Assembly: GCF_026151205.1 (NCBI RefSeq)
Contig: NC_087076.1
Coordinates: 13,377,675 to 13,441,674 of the forward strand
Direction of reading: 5' to 3'
Length of the DNA: 64,000 bases
Origin: Bolinopsis microptera
Lineage: Eukaryota; Ctenophora; Tentaculata; Lobata; Bolinopsidae
The number at the start of each line of letters is the position of its first letter. The first letter of the stretch is position 1. Shown piece after piece: positions 21,640 through 31,166 of the stretch. The notes beneath the pieces are model-generated. The model was not told where the DNA came from. It worked only from the letters and a program-made list of their open reading frames with translations, and searched no databases. The position numbers and the translations under genes are program-made.

Positions 21640-24600
21640 TTATGTCTGTTGAGTTGGTCGTCCTGATGGGGTGACAGGCAGTATTGGCGTCTTTTTCGGG
21701 TTCCTGATGCGGTGACAGTTGCAAAGGAATTTGCCCAGTTCTTGCACATGGGCAGAATTCATGATAGCTCCGTATTCCTTGAGCAGCAAAAGACTCTTAA
21801 GGTTTTCCGACAGTGAGAGTCTCGCTGAGTGGTACATTGGACATTCAGTGAGGCAGTGTTCTTCATTTTCAATGATTGTTCCTTCGAAAAAGGGGAGATA
21901 TTCTAAGCCTTGAACGTTCTCCTTGTTGCAGCAGAATCTGCAGGCTCTCGTCCACGTTCCAGTTTCTTTTGTGTATCTCCCTCTCTCAATAAGGAGGTCA
22001 TGGCTACTGGAGCGGATTTTTGCTATGTGCATGCGACATTGACTATTCTTTAGATTGAGATACTGCTCCTCTCCGAATACCTGTTTGATAGTGCAGTAAA
22101 ATTGCATTTTCTTTTGGGATGCTAAATCTGTTCTCCAATCTTTTACAAAGTGGTCGACCAAATTTCCATGTGCAGTTGAGGTCGTTCCCTCTGCTCTGCG
22201 TTGGTCGGATCGAGCGAATTTGGCCGCTTTGGATTCAGACTGAGCGATCGAGTTCCAGGTCTTATACCAAGAGAGGTTTAGATTCTTCTGCTCTTGGAAT
22301 GTCTGATGTACAAGAAAGTTGACGCTGCTCACGTCGGGTGATGTCTGAGACAATCTGTCGAAGTATCTCAGGCATTGTGGTAGTACCGACAGGGCCCATG
22401 GTAACCTGCCCGTATCTCCGTAACAGAAGTTGTTGTTAGCTTTCTTGTGTAAGCCGAGCACCCACTTCAGCATTTTCAGGTGTGTTGTCTCAAGTGCGTC
22501 CTTTGTTGCAGCTCTAGCAAGGTTCTGTCTTGAACCATCAGCACAAGCCATCTCCTTTGCCATTTTTGTACACGGTAGCCATATCTGACAGGCATACGTA
22601 GCGACTGGTTTAACGAGGCTGTCTATAAGCTTGAGCATGGTTTTTGTTGTTAATGCTCGAGTGTCGACCATGCGTCTGATCGAGAAAAATGCTCTTAGTG
22701 CTTTTTTCCTCAGTTCGTTCATGGCACCTTTAAATGAACCGTTGAGACTGAATTGAATGCCTAGATAGCAGTAAGATTTGGCCGATGAGATGTCCAGGTT
22801 CCCTAGTTTGAACCCGTAGGAGCACTTCAGCAAACGAGAGCTCGAGTTGAATACCATGATTTTGGTTTTGTCGATGTTAATTGACAGTTCCCATTTACTT
22901 GCAAATTCGTGCAGGCAATCAAGTTGTTTCTGCAGGCTTTTGGCGTCGAGTGCCAAAAGTATCAGGTCGTCTGCCCACAGAAGATGGCTGACCGAGAAGC
23001 CGTTCAGTTCTGGAATTGACAAGTCCTCAAGAGCTGCTAGTCTAATGGAGAGGTCATACATGTAAACCTTGAAGAGCTCCGGAGACATTGGATGCCCCTG
23101 TTTGGTACCAATGGTGACATCGATGGTGTCCGACAGCTTCTTGCTCAGTTTGATACGGGTAACTGAGTTGCTGTACATGTTCTGGAGGCAAGAGAAGAAG
23201 CTTCCTCCAATACCAAGACTACTGAGTTTGTACATGAGAGCCTCCCTGCAGACTGTGTCGAACGCCTTACGATAGTCCACGAAACAAGCGAATATTTTCT
23301 TCTTCAGCTTCTTTGTATACTTCTCGATGATCGTTGTAAGGGTCAGGATATGGTCAGAGCACTGGGCACCAGCTCTGAATCCGAGTTGGTGAGGGAAGTC
23401 GGGACAGACGACTTTACGGAATTCAATCAGCCTATCAAGGAGGAGGGATGAAAAAAGTTTTCCAAGGCAACTTCCGACTGTGATTGCTCTATAGTTATCG
23501 GGGTTCTGCTCGTCCCCCTTTTTGTGTAGGGGGGTAGTTATTGAGCAGTTCCAGGGGTAGATTCCTTGCGTTAGGCAACCATTGAATAGTTTCAGAAGGA
23601 CTTTTTGGAGACCGAGTTTGGAGCTCTTGAGCATCTCGTTGGAGATAAGATCACATGAAACGCTTTTGTTATTCTGGAGCTTATTGGTGACTTTCTCCAG
23701 TTCTTGGATAGTAAACTCTGTGTTGAGTTTTTCAAGTTCGACCGATGGCTCGAGGTGGTACTCGGTTCCCTGTTCAACAGCTTCGTTGGTTGAAGTGTTC
23801 GTTTGTAGTCCACCGTGCGAGGGGTCCTTGCACTTCTGATTGTATAGGTCGTTGAAGAACTTGTGAAATGCGACCAGGTCATATATGTCGAATGTATCGG
23901 GGTCCTTGCAAGCGGACGAGAGGTCTTTTAAAGCAGCCCAGTTGATGTTGTTGCTGAGGTTGATTTTCTCGTTAAGTTTGTATAGGTAAGCTCCCTTTCT
24001 AGATCGTGTTTGTGCCCTGTATTCTTTCTTACGGAGGTAAAATCTTGCTCGGTTGGATTCCACGAGCATAGGATCGATGTGGGTGTTATTCTTGGCTCTT
24101 TCGTCTCTACAGACTAATCGTTTAGCATGCCTACAACTCCAATCAAACCATTTGTTTTTGTTAGTACTGGGCTTTCCACTTTTCTGGGTGGTAACTTGAC
24201 TTGCCAGGTTAGTAAAGGTGGCAATCACAATTTCATTGAAACTGCGAATGTCGTCAGGGGAGGAAATATCAGTTTGAAGAAGAGAATCAACTTTTTCTTT
24301 GAATTTAGCGGTGTTCTGGGCTGACTTGAATTTTTCTGTGGTACCAAGTCCAGAGCAGGCATCTTTGGTCCACTTGAATGGCTTCGGGATCGATGCGAAT
24401 TTGAGCTCCATTTCATTCGAGATGTCGCCAGCCATCACAATGTTCCTTATGTTAGTGGTTAAAGTGGTGGATATTGGTCTGTGGTCAGAATAAGGGGTGA
24501 GGTCACCAACTTTGAAGAACCTTGCCCGATGAAGGAGGGTGTGGGACACGCAAATGTAGTCGACCGTACTTACTCCATTTCTTTGAATGCAAGTTGGACT

Positions 24601-24660
24601 GCCAAATATGTCCCCAATTGTCCTTCCGTTTAGGATTATCATTAAATGATCTCGAAACTT
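21640..24660 (-). mobile_element. LINE B: APE-type non-LTR retrotransposon, 1000-codon open ORF2
   Basis: An uninterrupted minus-strand frame runs from 24642 to 21640. Residues 1-60 are the end of an AP-type endonuclease (NGRTIGDIFG, STVDYICVS, SDHRPI). RT motifs follow: ITTPLHKKGDEQNPDNYRA, FVDYRKAFDTVCREAL (about residue 450), GTKQGHPMSPELF, and SHLLWADDLILLALD (about 556). The C-terminal part holds HLKMLKWVLGLHKKANN and a zinc-knuckle-like CRFCC...EHCLTECPMY (about 900-930). The frame closes a few codons upstream of 24642, so the N-terminal endonuclease half is missing or in another frame. The intact RT frame shows it is young relative to LINE A. The LWADD variant is shared by both. Confidence 0.92.
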
Positions 24661-25132
24661 CCGCCTTACTCATGGTTATTTTGCAAGGACTCAGCTGCTC
24701 ATTGTCTTGTGTCCCCTTTCTCCTTGCTGTAGTCTCCTTGCTGCTGTTACCGTAGATTAGCTTTTCACGTGTTGTTGTGTTTCCAGCTTCACTTGTCCTC
24801 GGAGAGTTGGAAAGTGAGGTTAGTTTGAGAAACAAAGAACAAGAAATTTTACTGGCACTGGGATCACAGGTTTGTAGTAGTGATAGTGGTTCAACAGCAG
24901 GGGGGTTAAATGATTGGGGAAGCTTACACTGGTGAGCCAGACTCGGGTGGCTTTTAGGAGAGGAGAGTAGGACCGCCCTTACGGGCGGTACCACCGAGCC
25001 TGGGTAAGGATACGTAGAGAAGGAGGAATAAAGGAGTTGGGGAAAGTAAGAAAGAGGGGACTTACTCTCTGATAGGAGGCCCAGGTGGTTTTCAGGAAGG
25101 ATTGGGACCTGGGGGCAAGCCCCAGGTACCAC
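24503..25132 (-). pseudogene. Possible 5' part of LINE B (Pro/Ser-rich), frame overlaps ORF2 start
   Basis: A 209-codon minus-strand frame precedes and partly overlaps ORF2. The overlap (NDNPKRKDNWGHIW) is ORF2 DNA read one base off and is not meaningful. The part upstream of 24660 is Pro/Ser-rich with a degenerate internal repeat (PQVPILPENHLGL and RAVLLSSPKSHPSL). It may be the end of an ORF1 or merely open 5' UTR. No family is recognised. Confidence 0.25.
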
Positions 25133-25160
25133 TGCACCGGGCCCGGGTCTTGCACGTTGT
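24960..25160 (-). repeat. Two tandem hairpin units upstream of LINE B
   Basis: Unit at 24960-25020: ACCGCCC-TTA-CGGGCGGT, then ACCACCGAGCCTGGG. Unit at 25080-25150: ACCTGGGG-CAA-GCCCCAGGT (approximately), then ACCACTGCACCGGGCCCGGG. The frame around each hairpin (GG/GACC...GGTACCAC) is shared, but the stem sequences differ and remain paired. Likely a structured, iterated 5' UTR or promoter monomer of LINE B. Confidence 0.6.
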
Positions 25161-25165
25161 GTTGG

Positions 25166-26346
25166 AGGGTGATCTTTGTTCTGGAACTTTCTGCACTTTT
25201 TGAAGAGCGGTGAAATTGTAACAAAAGAAACGTGCGCGTAAACGTATGACTATGATGGACTAATTTTGATAAATTTTTGAACATTTTCACTTTCAATATT
25301 TTGGACTAGTACAATTCTCGAATTTTTTAAAGAATAGCCACTATTCACTACTTTTTTATCGCATCGAATCTCCGCTAATAAAACGACTTCTAAATCCGAA
25401 TGTCGTAGAACTAGAAGGTTCTAGATTTGATTGGGTAATAAATGATTACCTAATCGCTAATCATGTGACAGGGTGCTAGGATACCGTAATTGGGCTTTCT
25501 GCGCGATTCCCATAGTGGGGATCTAGTGCCAACCCAATCACTTGATTCAACGACCAACGTAATTCTCCCGTTTTTTAGGACAGGTGTATTCTAAAGGCCT
25601 ACCGACAGTTGTCAAGTGAGTTGTGCTCGTTTCCCGTACCTTAACAGGCCATTAACAGGTTCCCAATCAGTGACTCTAGGTAAACTATATGTAAAAATAT
25701 AATATTAATCATAAGCTAAAATGTACTAATCTTTGTATTCTAAATGGGGAAAAGAAGAAACATTGTCAGTCAGTCGAGAAAATTGTCAGTCAGGCTATAT
25801 GGCAGCTTTGTAGATGTTGTGACAATGCTAGTAGTGGTCCCAGGCTTGCGACTGGAATTGCGTGATCTGATTCGCCATGTCAGAGTCATTTCTGATAAAC
25901 CATGAACTGTTCGTGGAAGACACCCACTACCCAGGATGCTTTGGCATAAAGCCACAGACCCTCTTACAACTTGTGGAATTAATTAGGTTTGGAGGGAGTA
26001 AAATTACATATTAAATAAATGTGCAAGATTTAAAAATAAAGTTTGGACGAATACTGTTTTACAGTCCGCCCTGAAGAATTAAATGCATATATTCAATATT
26101 TAATGAGTTTATGCTAGGGTAAAAATAGCTTTGAGTCCATCGTTATGATTGTACGATTTTTATTGAATAAAGTTTACTTTTATAGTTAGTTATCTATGTA
26201 TCCTTAGTTATCTATGTGGAGATGACTAATTAAAACTTTCAAATGAGAAATAGGGGATGAATGGGTGACGATCAGAGGGGAACCTGCACCAACATGTGTG
26301 TGGGCTCTAAGTCTAAGTCACTCCTGTCTGATCTATAGTTCCTTTG
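25166..26346. other. Non-coding region
   Basis: No supported gene. TAGTTATCTATGT is repeated at about 26188 and 26205. A minus-strand frame at 25955-25770 has no resemblance to known families. Confidence 0.4.
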
Positions 26347-26746
26347 TCACCATTAGGCATTTTTGTTTTTTTTTTTTTTTTTTTGTTCAGGGAGCAGGCT
26401 TGCCACATAGGTCCAGGAGTACCGAACGTTTAGGCAGGGTGCTAGGTTATGGAACACACTCAACTAGGTAGTTATAGTAGGTAGTCTGAGAATCCGAAAA
26501 TCTCCAAAAGGAGATGTCATCAGAGTGTGATCCACTGCCTGACTAACCTGTGGGTAGAGTTCATTAGACTCTATAATGATGACAGGTAGTATCTTCTGTA
26601 TGTTGCTGAGATCCAGTGTCCATGGTACCTATTTTTGAATTAGTTGGAAAAAGGATAATCGATAATATTGAAACCACTTTCTGCAAATTAAACTGATAAA
26701 TGAAATAAAAATTTAAAAACCAATAATAAATATAAGGGTAAATACC

Positions 26747-27298
26747 TTGACTGAAATAGTGAATGTCTCTGAAGAAGGAGAGACGATAAAGCATGATACA
26801 ACACGGTATGTTGAAATAAAGCCTGTCTCTGAAGAAGGAGAGACGATAAAGCATGATATGACACGGTATGTTGAAAGAAAGCCTGTGTCTGATGAAGGAG
26901 ACACGATAAAGCATGATACGACACGGTATGTTGAAAGAAAGCCTGTGTCTGATGAAGGAGACACGATAAAGCATGATACGACACGGTATGTTGAAAGAAA
27001 GCCTGTCTCTGAAGAAGGAGAGACGATAAAGCATGATGCGACACGATATGTTGAAAGAAAGCCTGTCTCTGAAGAAGGAGAGACGATAAAGCATGATACG
27101 ACACGGTATGTTGAAAGAAAGCCTGTGTCTTATGAAGGAGACACGATAAAAACGACAAACGATACGTTATGCTGGAAATATGGATATCTCTGTAGATTAA
27201 ACAAATGGCAAGAAAAATATTATAAAAGACCCATCGCAGGATCTGGTGCTGGCCAGCCTGTGAACGCACAAAATATCTGCACTGTGCAGAAAAACTAG
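26747..27298 (+). CDS. Open frame of 20-residue tandem repeats (VSEEGETIKHDTTRYVERKP)
   Basis: A 183-codon frame on the strand opposite to the retroposed RNA. It contains six full and one partial copy of a 20-residue unit, then about 55 non-repetitive residues ending TVQKN. Units come as VSEEGET or VSDEGDT/VSYEGDT. It is hydrophilic, with alternating acidic and basic patches and no signal peptide or membrane segment. Because 60 is divisible by 3, the opposite strand is open too (27269-26688, hydrophobic and His/Phe/Leu-rich). I know no matching family. A protein is possible but unproven. Confidence 0.3.
   Translation: MTEIVNVSEEGETIKHDTTRYVEIKPVSEEGETIKHDMTRYVERKPVSDEGDTIKHDTTRYVERKPVSDEGDTIKHDTTRYVERKPVSEEGETIKHDATRYVERKPVSEEGETIKHDTTRYVERKPVSYEGDTIKTTNDTLCWKYGYLCRLNKWQEKYYKRPIAGSGAGQPVNAQNICTVQKN
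26761..27150. repeat. 60-bp tandem repeat, 6.5 copies, with covarying hairpin
   Basis: Units start at 26761, 26821, 26881, 26941, 27001, 27061 and 27121 (partial). Each begins with a 6-bp stem and 8-nt loop. Units 1, 2, 5 and 6 have GTCTCT...AGAGAC; units 3, 4 and 7 have GTGTCT...AGACAC. The change is paired, so the stem is kept in every unit. The rest of the unit (CATGATACGACACGGTATGTT) varies at only a few bases. Confidence 0.95.
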
Positions 27299-27760
27299 AA
27301 ATAACCGAGGAACTAAGGCGATGTAGCGCCGAAACAAGTGAAGCATTCCCAGATGGGGAGAAGGAACCATCAACTCAGTGTGCGAGACCAAGTGATAAAC
27401 AAATACTTATAACAGTAACACAAATAAATGTGCAGTTCAAAAAACTGTGATGCTAACTGTAAGCGTAAAAAGTATGGGGAGAAGTAATGAAAATGGGAGT
27501 GATAAAGTCACATCCAAAGAGTTAGTGAAGAAGGTGTTTACAAACCTTGACCAGAAGTATCTAATGAAGTAAGTCAGACAAGCAAACGCTTCCTTAAATG
27601 ATGATTTAAGTCGTCTCTATCCCAGAACTTATGAATGATGACCCAGTGTAAAAGTGCAGAAATCGGCCGAAAATAACAAAGACTAAAAACAGTTAAAAAG
27701 TGACAGGATTCAAACACAAGGAAAATTAATAACATAAAGCGTGATAAGGGATATCTATTG

Positions 27761-28359
27761 AAAGATAAAAAGAATAAAGCTAAGAAATTAACGAAGCGGT
27801 GAAAATCTTAGAGGGTGAGAGGTTCTTTAATAAGACCTAATGATTAAATGAGACCAACTAAAGGTACTAAATTAACCGGACTACTAGCGAGGAATCGAGA
27901 GTAGGAATAAAATAAAAGCGGAATAAATTCTAAGATAACTAAAAACTGGTACAGACAGCTAAAGTCCTAACACGGAGTCTAGGAAAAACCTGTGAACCAA
28001 ATAAGCAGAATGGCACCCGAGCATGAAGTGTTAAAATATATACCGTTCTAGAATGCCTGCGGAGGCATTACTCCTTCATAATGCACGTGTTAGAAAATTT
28101 AGTAAAGATAAAAAGAATAAAGCTTTTAAAAAAAATTAACGAAGCGGTGAAAATCTTAGAGGGTGAGAGGTTCTTTAATAAGACCTAATGATTAAATGAG
28201 ACCCACTAAAGGTACTAAATTAACCGGACTACTAGCGAGGAATCGAGAGTAGGAATAAAATAAAAGCGGAATAAATTCTAAGATAACGAAAAACTGGTAC
28301 AGACAGCTAAAGTCCTAACACGGAGTCTAGGAAAAACCTGTGAACCAAATAAGCAGAAT
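27761..28359. repeat. ~250-bp direct duplication inside the retroposed RNA
   Basis: 27761-28011 and 28104-28359 are almost identical. Both start AAAGATAAAAAGAATAAAGC and end CCAAATAAGCAGAAT, and are separated by ~92 bases. The second copy ends at the insertion boundary. No coding frame. Confidence 0.92.
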
Positions 28360-28377
28360 CACCATTAGGCATTTGGT

Positions 28378-28659
28378 GTGATAAGCAAAATTGACAGAAG
28401 TGGTACTGGTAGTGTGCTGATTGTCAAGTATTTCTCTAACCAGAGGCCTTCCGCTTGCAGTAGCGCGCGACCGCCGAATCTTGTTGATGGAGAGGTTATA
28501 GTTTTGAAATTACTGCCCAAAAAAAAGATTTTGACTGCACAAATATTATTTTCCAAGAATAATCTACCAGTATGTATCCGGCAGTCAGAGCGGATTTCTC
28601 TTTTTAAGGCCAAACTGATCAAGTACCTCTGGGCTGCCGATACAGTCTGGCCAGATTAG
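28378..28659 (+). CDS. Unrecognised 93-codon frame
   Basis: Starts four bases after the right target duplication of the retroposed RNA. It reads MISKIDRSGTGSVLIVKYFS, then SSARPPNLVDGEVIVLKLLP, then a basic KKK and KNNLPVCIRQSERISLFKAK. The RPPNLVDGEVIVLK and IRQSERISLFKAK stretches look coding-like, perhaps part of a LINE ORF1 or other transposon protein. No confident family. The GC-rich block at 28440-28475 is shared with a dispersed repeat (44600-44640, 62345-62370), which weakens the coding case. Confidence 0.25.
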   Translation: MISKIDRSGTGSVLIVKYFSNQRPSACSSARPPNLVDGEVIVLKLLPKKKILTAQILFSKNNLPVCIRQSERISLFKAKLIKYLWAADTVWPD

Positions 28660-28944
28660 CTCATCAGTCTTATGAGTTTCAGTAATGTGTTTTTGTTGGT
28701 TACAATTATTCTGTCCGTCCAATTTCCTATCTGCTTGTCCTTTTCTTTTTTCTTTATCAGTTGTGACGGAATTGTAATGAACAAAATCCTTATAATTATT
28801 TATGATATGTTTGATTTCTTGTTATTGTATGTCATTCAATTTTGGTAGACGGTCCCAACGTTAATGTGGCTCTTGCTATGTGTTGGTTCAGCCGAATTAA
28901 TTATTATGTAACCAAGTTTATTTTTCTCGTTAGTTGTCATCCGG

Positions 28945-29553
28945 CCAAACATTAAATGGCTGCCTGGTCGGAATGTTTGGACTCCGACAATAGATGACAT
29001 TAACCCATATCTTGCATGTGGATACAAGAACGTTGTTATTATGTGTGGTATTAATGATGTTAGAAGACCATCTGTTAAATCTCAACGTGAAATTTTTGCT
29101 ATATTTAGTCTTTTAGAATTCAAGATTGAGCAAATCCAAGAGGCCAATCCAACTGCTCAAGTATTTCTTTGTCCACTTTTACCAACTCGAAATACTGACT
29201 TAAATAGGAAAGTTCTATACTTTATAGAGCTTATTCGTCGTGAGCTACTTCCCAAAAACTTTGGTGTCCAGTTCGTTGATGGCTTTGATGACTTCCTGGA
29301 TAATAACACTGGCTTACTTTGCCTAACCTTGTCCAGGGAGTTTGACAAATATGGCCGGACGGATTACCTGCACCTTAATTGGAAGGGAGTGGCCAAACTT
29401 GCTACTTTAATCCGTAATACTGTCCTCGTTAGGATGCATGGAGGGACTGATAGGAGGAAGAGGGGGAGGAGGGACGGTAAGGTTGGTTCAACACTTTATT
29501 CTCATGCCGCCGGAGGACAGCCTCATGTTGAAGGCTATCAGCCTCCAACATGA
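28945..29553 (+). CDS. LINE 3 ORF1, C-terminal SGNH/GDSL-esterase part
   Basis: Open frame from about 28945 (LPGRNVWTPTIDDINP), with CGINDV (the block carrying the SGNH Asn), LCPLLPTRN, QFVDGFDDFL and DYLHLNWKGVAKLA, in which D-x-x-H supplies the catalytic Asp and His. The nucleophile block (GDSN in the 35.5-kb copy) is decayed upstream. Such esterases occur in ORF1 of CR1/L2-group LINEs, where a membrane or lipid role has been proposed. ORF1 ends at TGA within ATGA (29550-29553), overlapping the ORF2 start by four bases. Confidence 0.8.
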   Translation, partial: PNIKWLPGRNVWTPTIDDINPYLACGYKNVVIMCGINDVRRPSVKSQREIFAIFSLLEFKIEQIQEANPTAQVFLCPLLPTRNTDLNRKVLYFIELIRRELLPKNFGVQFVDGFDDFLDNNTGLLCLTLSREFDKYGRTDYLHLNWKGVAKLATLIRNTVLVRMHGGTDRRKRGRRDGKVGSTLYSHAAGGQPHVEGYQPPT

Positions 29554-31166
29554 ATGTTCTTAAAAAAGAGGTCTGTGCCCACTGTTTAAAAAGTATCTAT
29601 TTAGGTCAATCTATATTTGAATGCTACAACTGTAACTGTCCCATTCACTCTAGATGCTATAACACCAGTGACAAACAAAATCAAAAAGTTGACTTGTACT
29701 GCAATAATTGTCTCCACCTAGCAGTAATCCGTTATAACCCATTCAAGCTTCTGAATGATGACAATGATGATAACACTGATGCAGATGATGTTACACGTAA
29801 AATCTCTGAGGTACTTGAAAGCTGTGACTCATATTCTGTAAAAGGCATAAACCACACCTTTGCTCACGAATTACAAGTGCAAAACTCACTAATATTTCAA
29901 AATCTTGATGGCAACAAATCAAACTTTGACTCGCTGGCAATTGAAATAGCTAGATTTACTAACAAATTTTCTGTAATTGGTCTTGCTGAAACAAATGTAG
30001 GCCCTGAATTGAAAAACTTGTACGAACTCACAGGCGATGAGAGCTTCTATCAAGATACCTTTGACTCGAAAGTAAAAGGCTCAGGAGTAGCTCTATATGT
30101 CCTTAACTCCTTTAATGCTGTTAAAAATAACAACCTGTCACAAGTAACAGAAAATCTAGAAACCCTCTTTGTAACCATAGGAAGTATAGGAAATGCTACT
30201 TCTATAGGAGTAATATACCGCCCTCCAAATGGAAATGCTGAGCAAGCTCTCCAAGAATTGTCGTCAATCCTTGATAAAGCACCAAAACATACACACATTG
30301 CAGGTGATTTTAACATTAATCTCCATGGTAAACACAGTAACATTATTGCACAGTATGAAGACGTCCTATTCAGTAGAGGCTTCTTCCCATTGATATCATT
30401 AGCAACTCATGAAAAGCCTGGATGTAATGCCTCGTGCATCGACAACATCATTACAAATGACCTAGACTCTGTTACTGCCTCTGGAGTCATAACTGATCAC
30501 ATATCTCACCACCTCCCTATATTTAATATATCTGACTGGAAAATTAGCAAGACCAAAAATATTCATAAGCACACTCAATATTATGACTATTGTAAGTCAA
30601 ACACTGATAAATTTGCTGAAGTCTTAGGTAATAAACTAGATAATGAACCAATTATAGATTTTACCAACTTTCATGATATCTTTAAAAACAGCATTGACGA
30701 AACCTGCAAACTAGCTGTACCCAAAACCACTAAGCGCACTATGCAGAACAACCCCTGGATTACTGGCGGGATTATAGCCTCAGTAAACCACTGCCATGGA
30801 CTGTATGATGCCTGGGCGAAAGTCAGGAAAGTTAAGTGTAAACAAGGCGAAACTGACACAATCTGCTGTAATAAAAGAAACCGTTATGATGACTACAAAG
30901 AATATAGAAAGGCTCTAAAAAAGGTTCGTAAAAAGGCTGTATCTGAATATTATTCTGACAAGTTTCTTGAAACTCAGGGAAACTCCAAGAAAACCTGGGA
31001 ACTTATAAATAAAATTCGTGGCAAACAGAAACGTGATATCAGACCTATATTTACCATAGACAATGAAAAGATAACTAATCGCAGAGTTATATGTACCACA
31101 CCCTTTTTGAATCACACCTATGTTATGGAATATCTGTTTGGGGAGGTGTATCAAATAATAAACTAG
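29550..31166 (+). CDS. LINE 3 ORF2: zinc finger plus AP endonuclease, RT core deleted
   Basis: 538 codons. Residues 7-52 form a PHD-like finger (CAHC, CYNC, H, C, CNNC). The endonuclease follows: NLDGNKSNFDSL and GLAETNVG (metal-binding Glu), then GVIYRPPNG, AGDFNIN (catalytic Asp/Asn), SCIDNI, and SHHLPIF (His). A linker with NNPWITGGI follows, then TIDNEKITNRRV. The frame then jumps at about 31088 to the region that should follow the RT palm. The whole RT catalytic core (about 300-400 codons compared with the 36-42-kb copy) is missing. Confidence 0.85.
   Translation: MNVLKKEVCAHCLKSIYLGQSIFECYNCNCPIHSRCYNTSDKQNQKVDLYCNNCLHLAVIRYNPFKLLNDDNDDNTDADDVTRKISEVLESCDSYSVKGINHTFAHELQVQNSLIFQNLDGNKSNFDSLAIEIARFTNKFSVIGLAETNVGPELKNLYELTGDESFYQDTFDSKVKGSGVALYVLNSFNAVKNNNLSQVTENLETLFVTIGSIGNATSIGVIYRPPNGNAEQALQELSSILDKAPKHTHIAGDFNINLHGKHSNIIAQYEDVLFSRGFFPLISLATHEKPGCNASCIDNIITNDLDSVTASGVITDHISHHLPIFNISDWKISKTKNIHKHTQYYDYCKSNTDKFAEVLGNKLDNEPIIDFTNFHDIFKNSIDETCKLAVPKTTKRTMQNNPWITGGIIASVNHCHGLYDAWAKVRKVKCKQGETDTICCNKRNRYDDYKEYRKALKKVRKKAVSEYYSDKFLETQGNSKKTWELINKIRGKQKRDIRPIFTIDNEKITNRRVICTTPFLNHTYVMEYLFGEVYQIIN

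Larger units (their letters stand above)
26347..28374 (-). mobile_element. 2-kb retroposed RNA with poly(A) and 16-bp target-site duplication
   Basis: TCACCATTAGGCATTT occurs at 26347-26362 and again at 28359-28374. Just inside the left copy is a run of 19 T (26366-26384), the complement of a poly(A) tail. Poly(A) plus a long target duplication is the signature of LINE-mediated retroposition; the inserted RNA was minus-strand, with its 5' end near 28358. The insert encodes no reverse transcriptase. It carries a 60-bp tandem repeat (26761-27150) and a ~250-bp direct duplication (27761-28359) near its 5' end. No AATAAA is visible near the tail on the RNA strand. It could be a processed copy of a host long RNA or a SINE-like parasite. 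Confidence 0.8.

Noticed and set aside
24503-24660. N-terminal extension of LINE B ORF2
   Set aside because: This part of the 209-codon frame is ORF2 DNA read one base off; the residues do not match an endonuclease.
26761-27150. Hammerhead ribozyme in the 60-bp repeat (CTGATGA or CTGAAGA present)
   Set aside because: The required stem II followed by GAAA is not formed; the bases instead form the GTCTCT/AGAGAC hairpin.
26688-27269. 193-codon minus-strand frame over the 60-bp repeat
   Set aside because: Open because the repeat length is a multiple of three; hydrophobic His/Phe/Leu composition with no family. It is on the retroposed strand, so it is kept only as a weak possibility.
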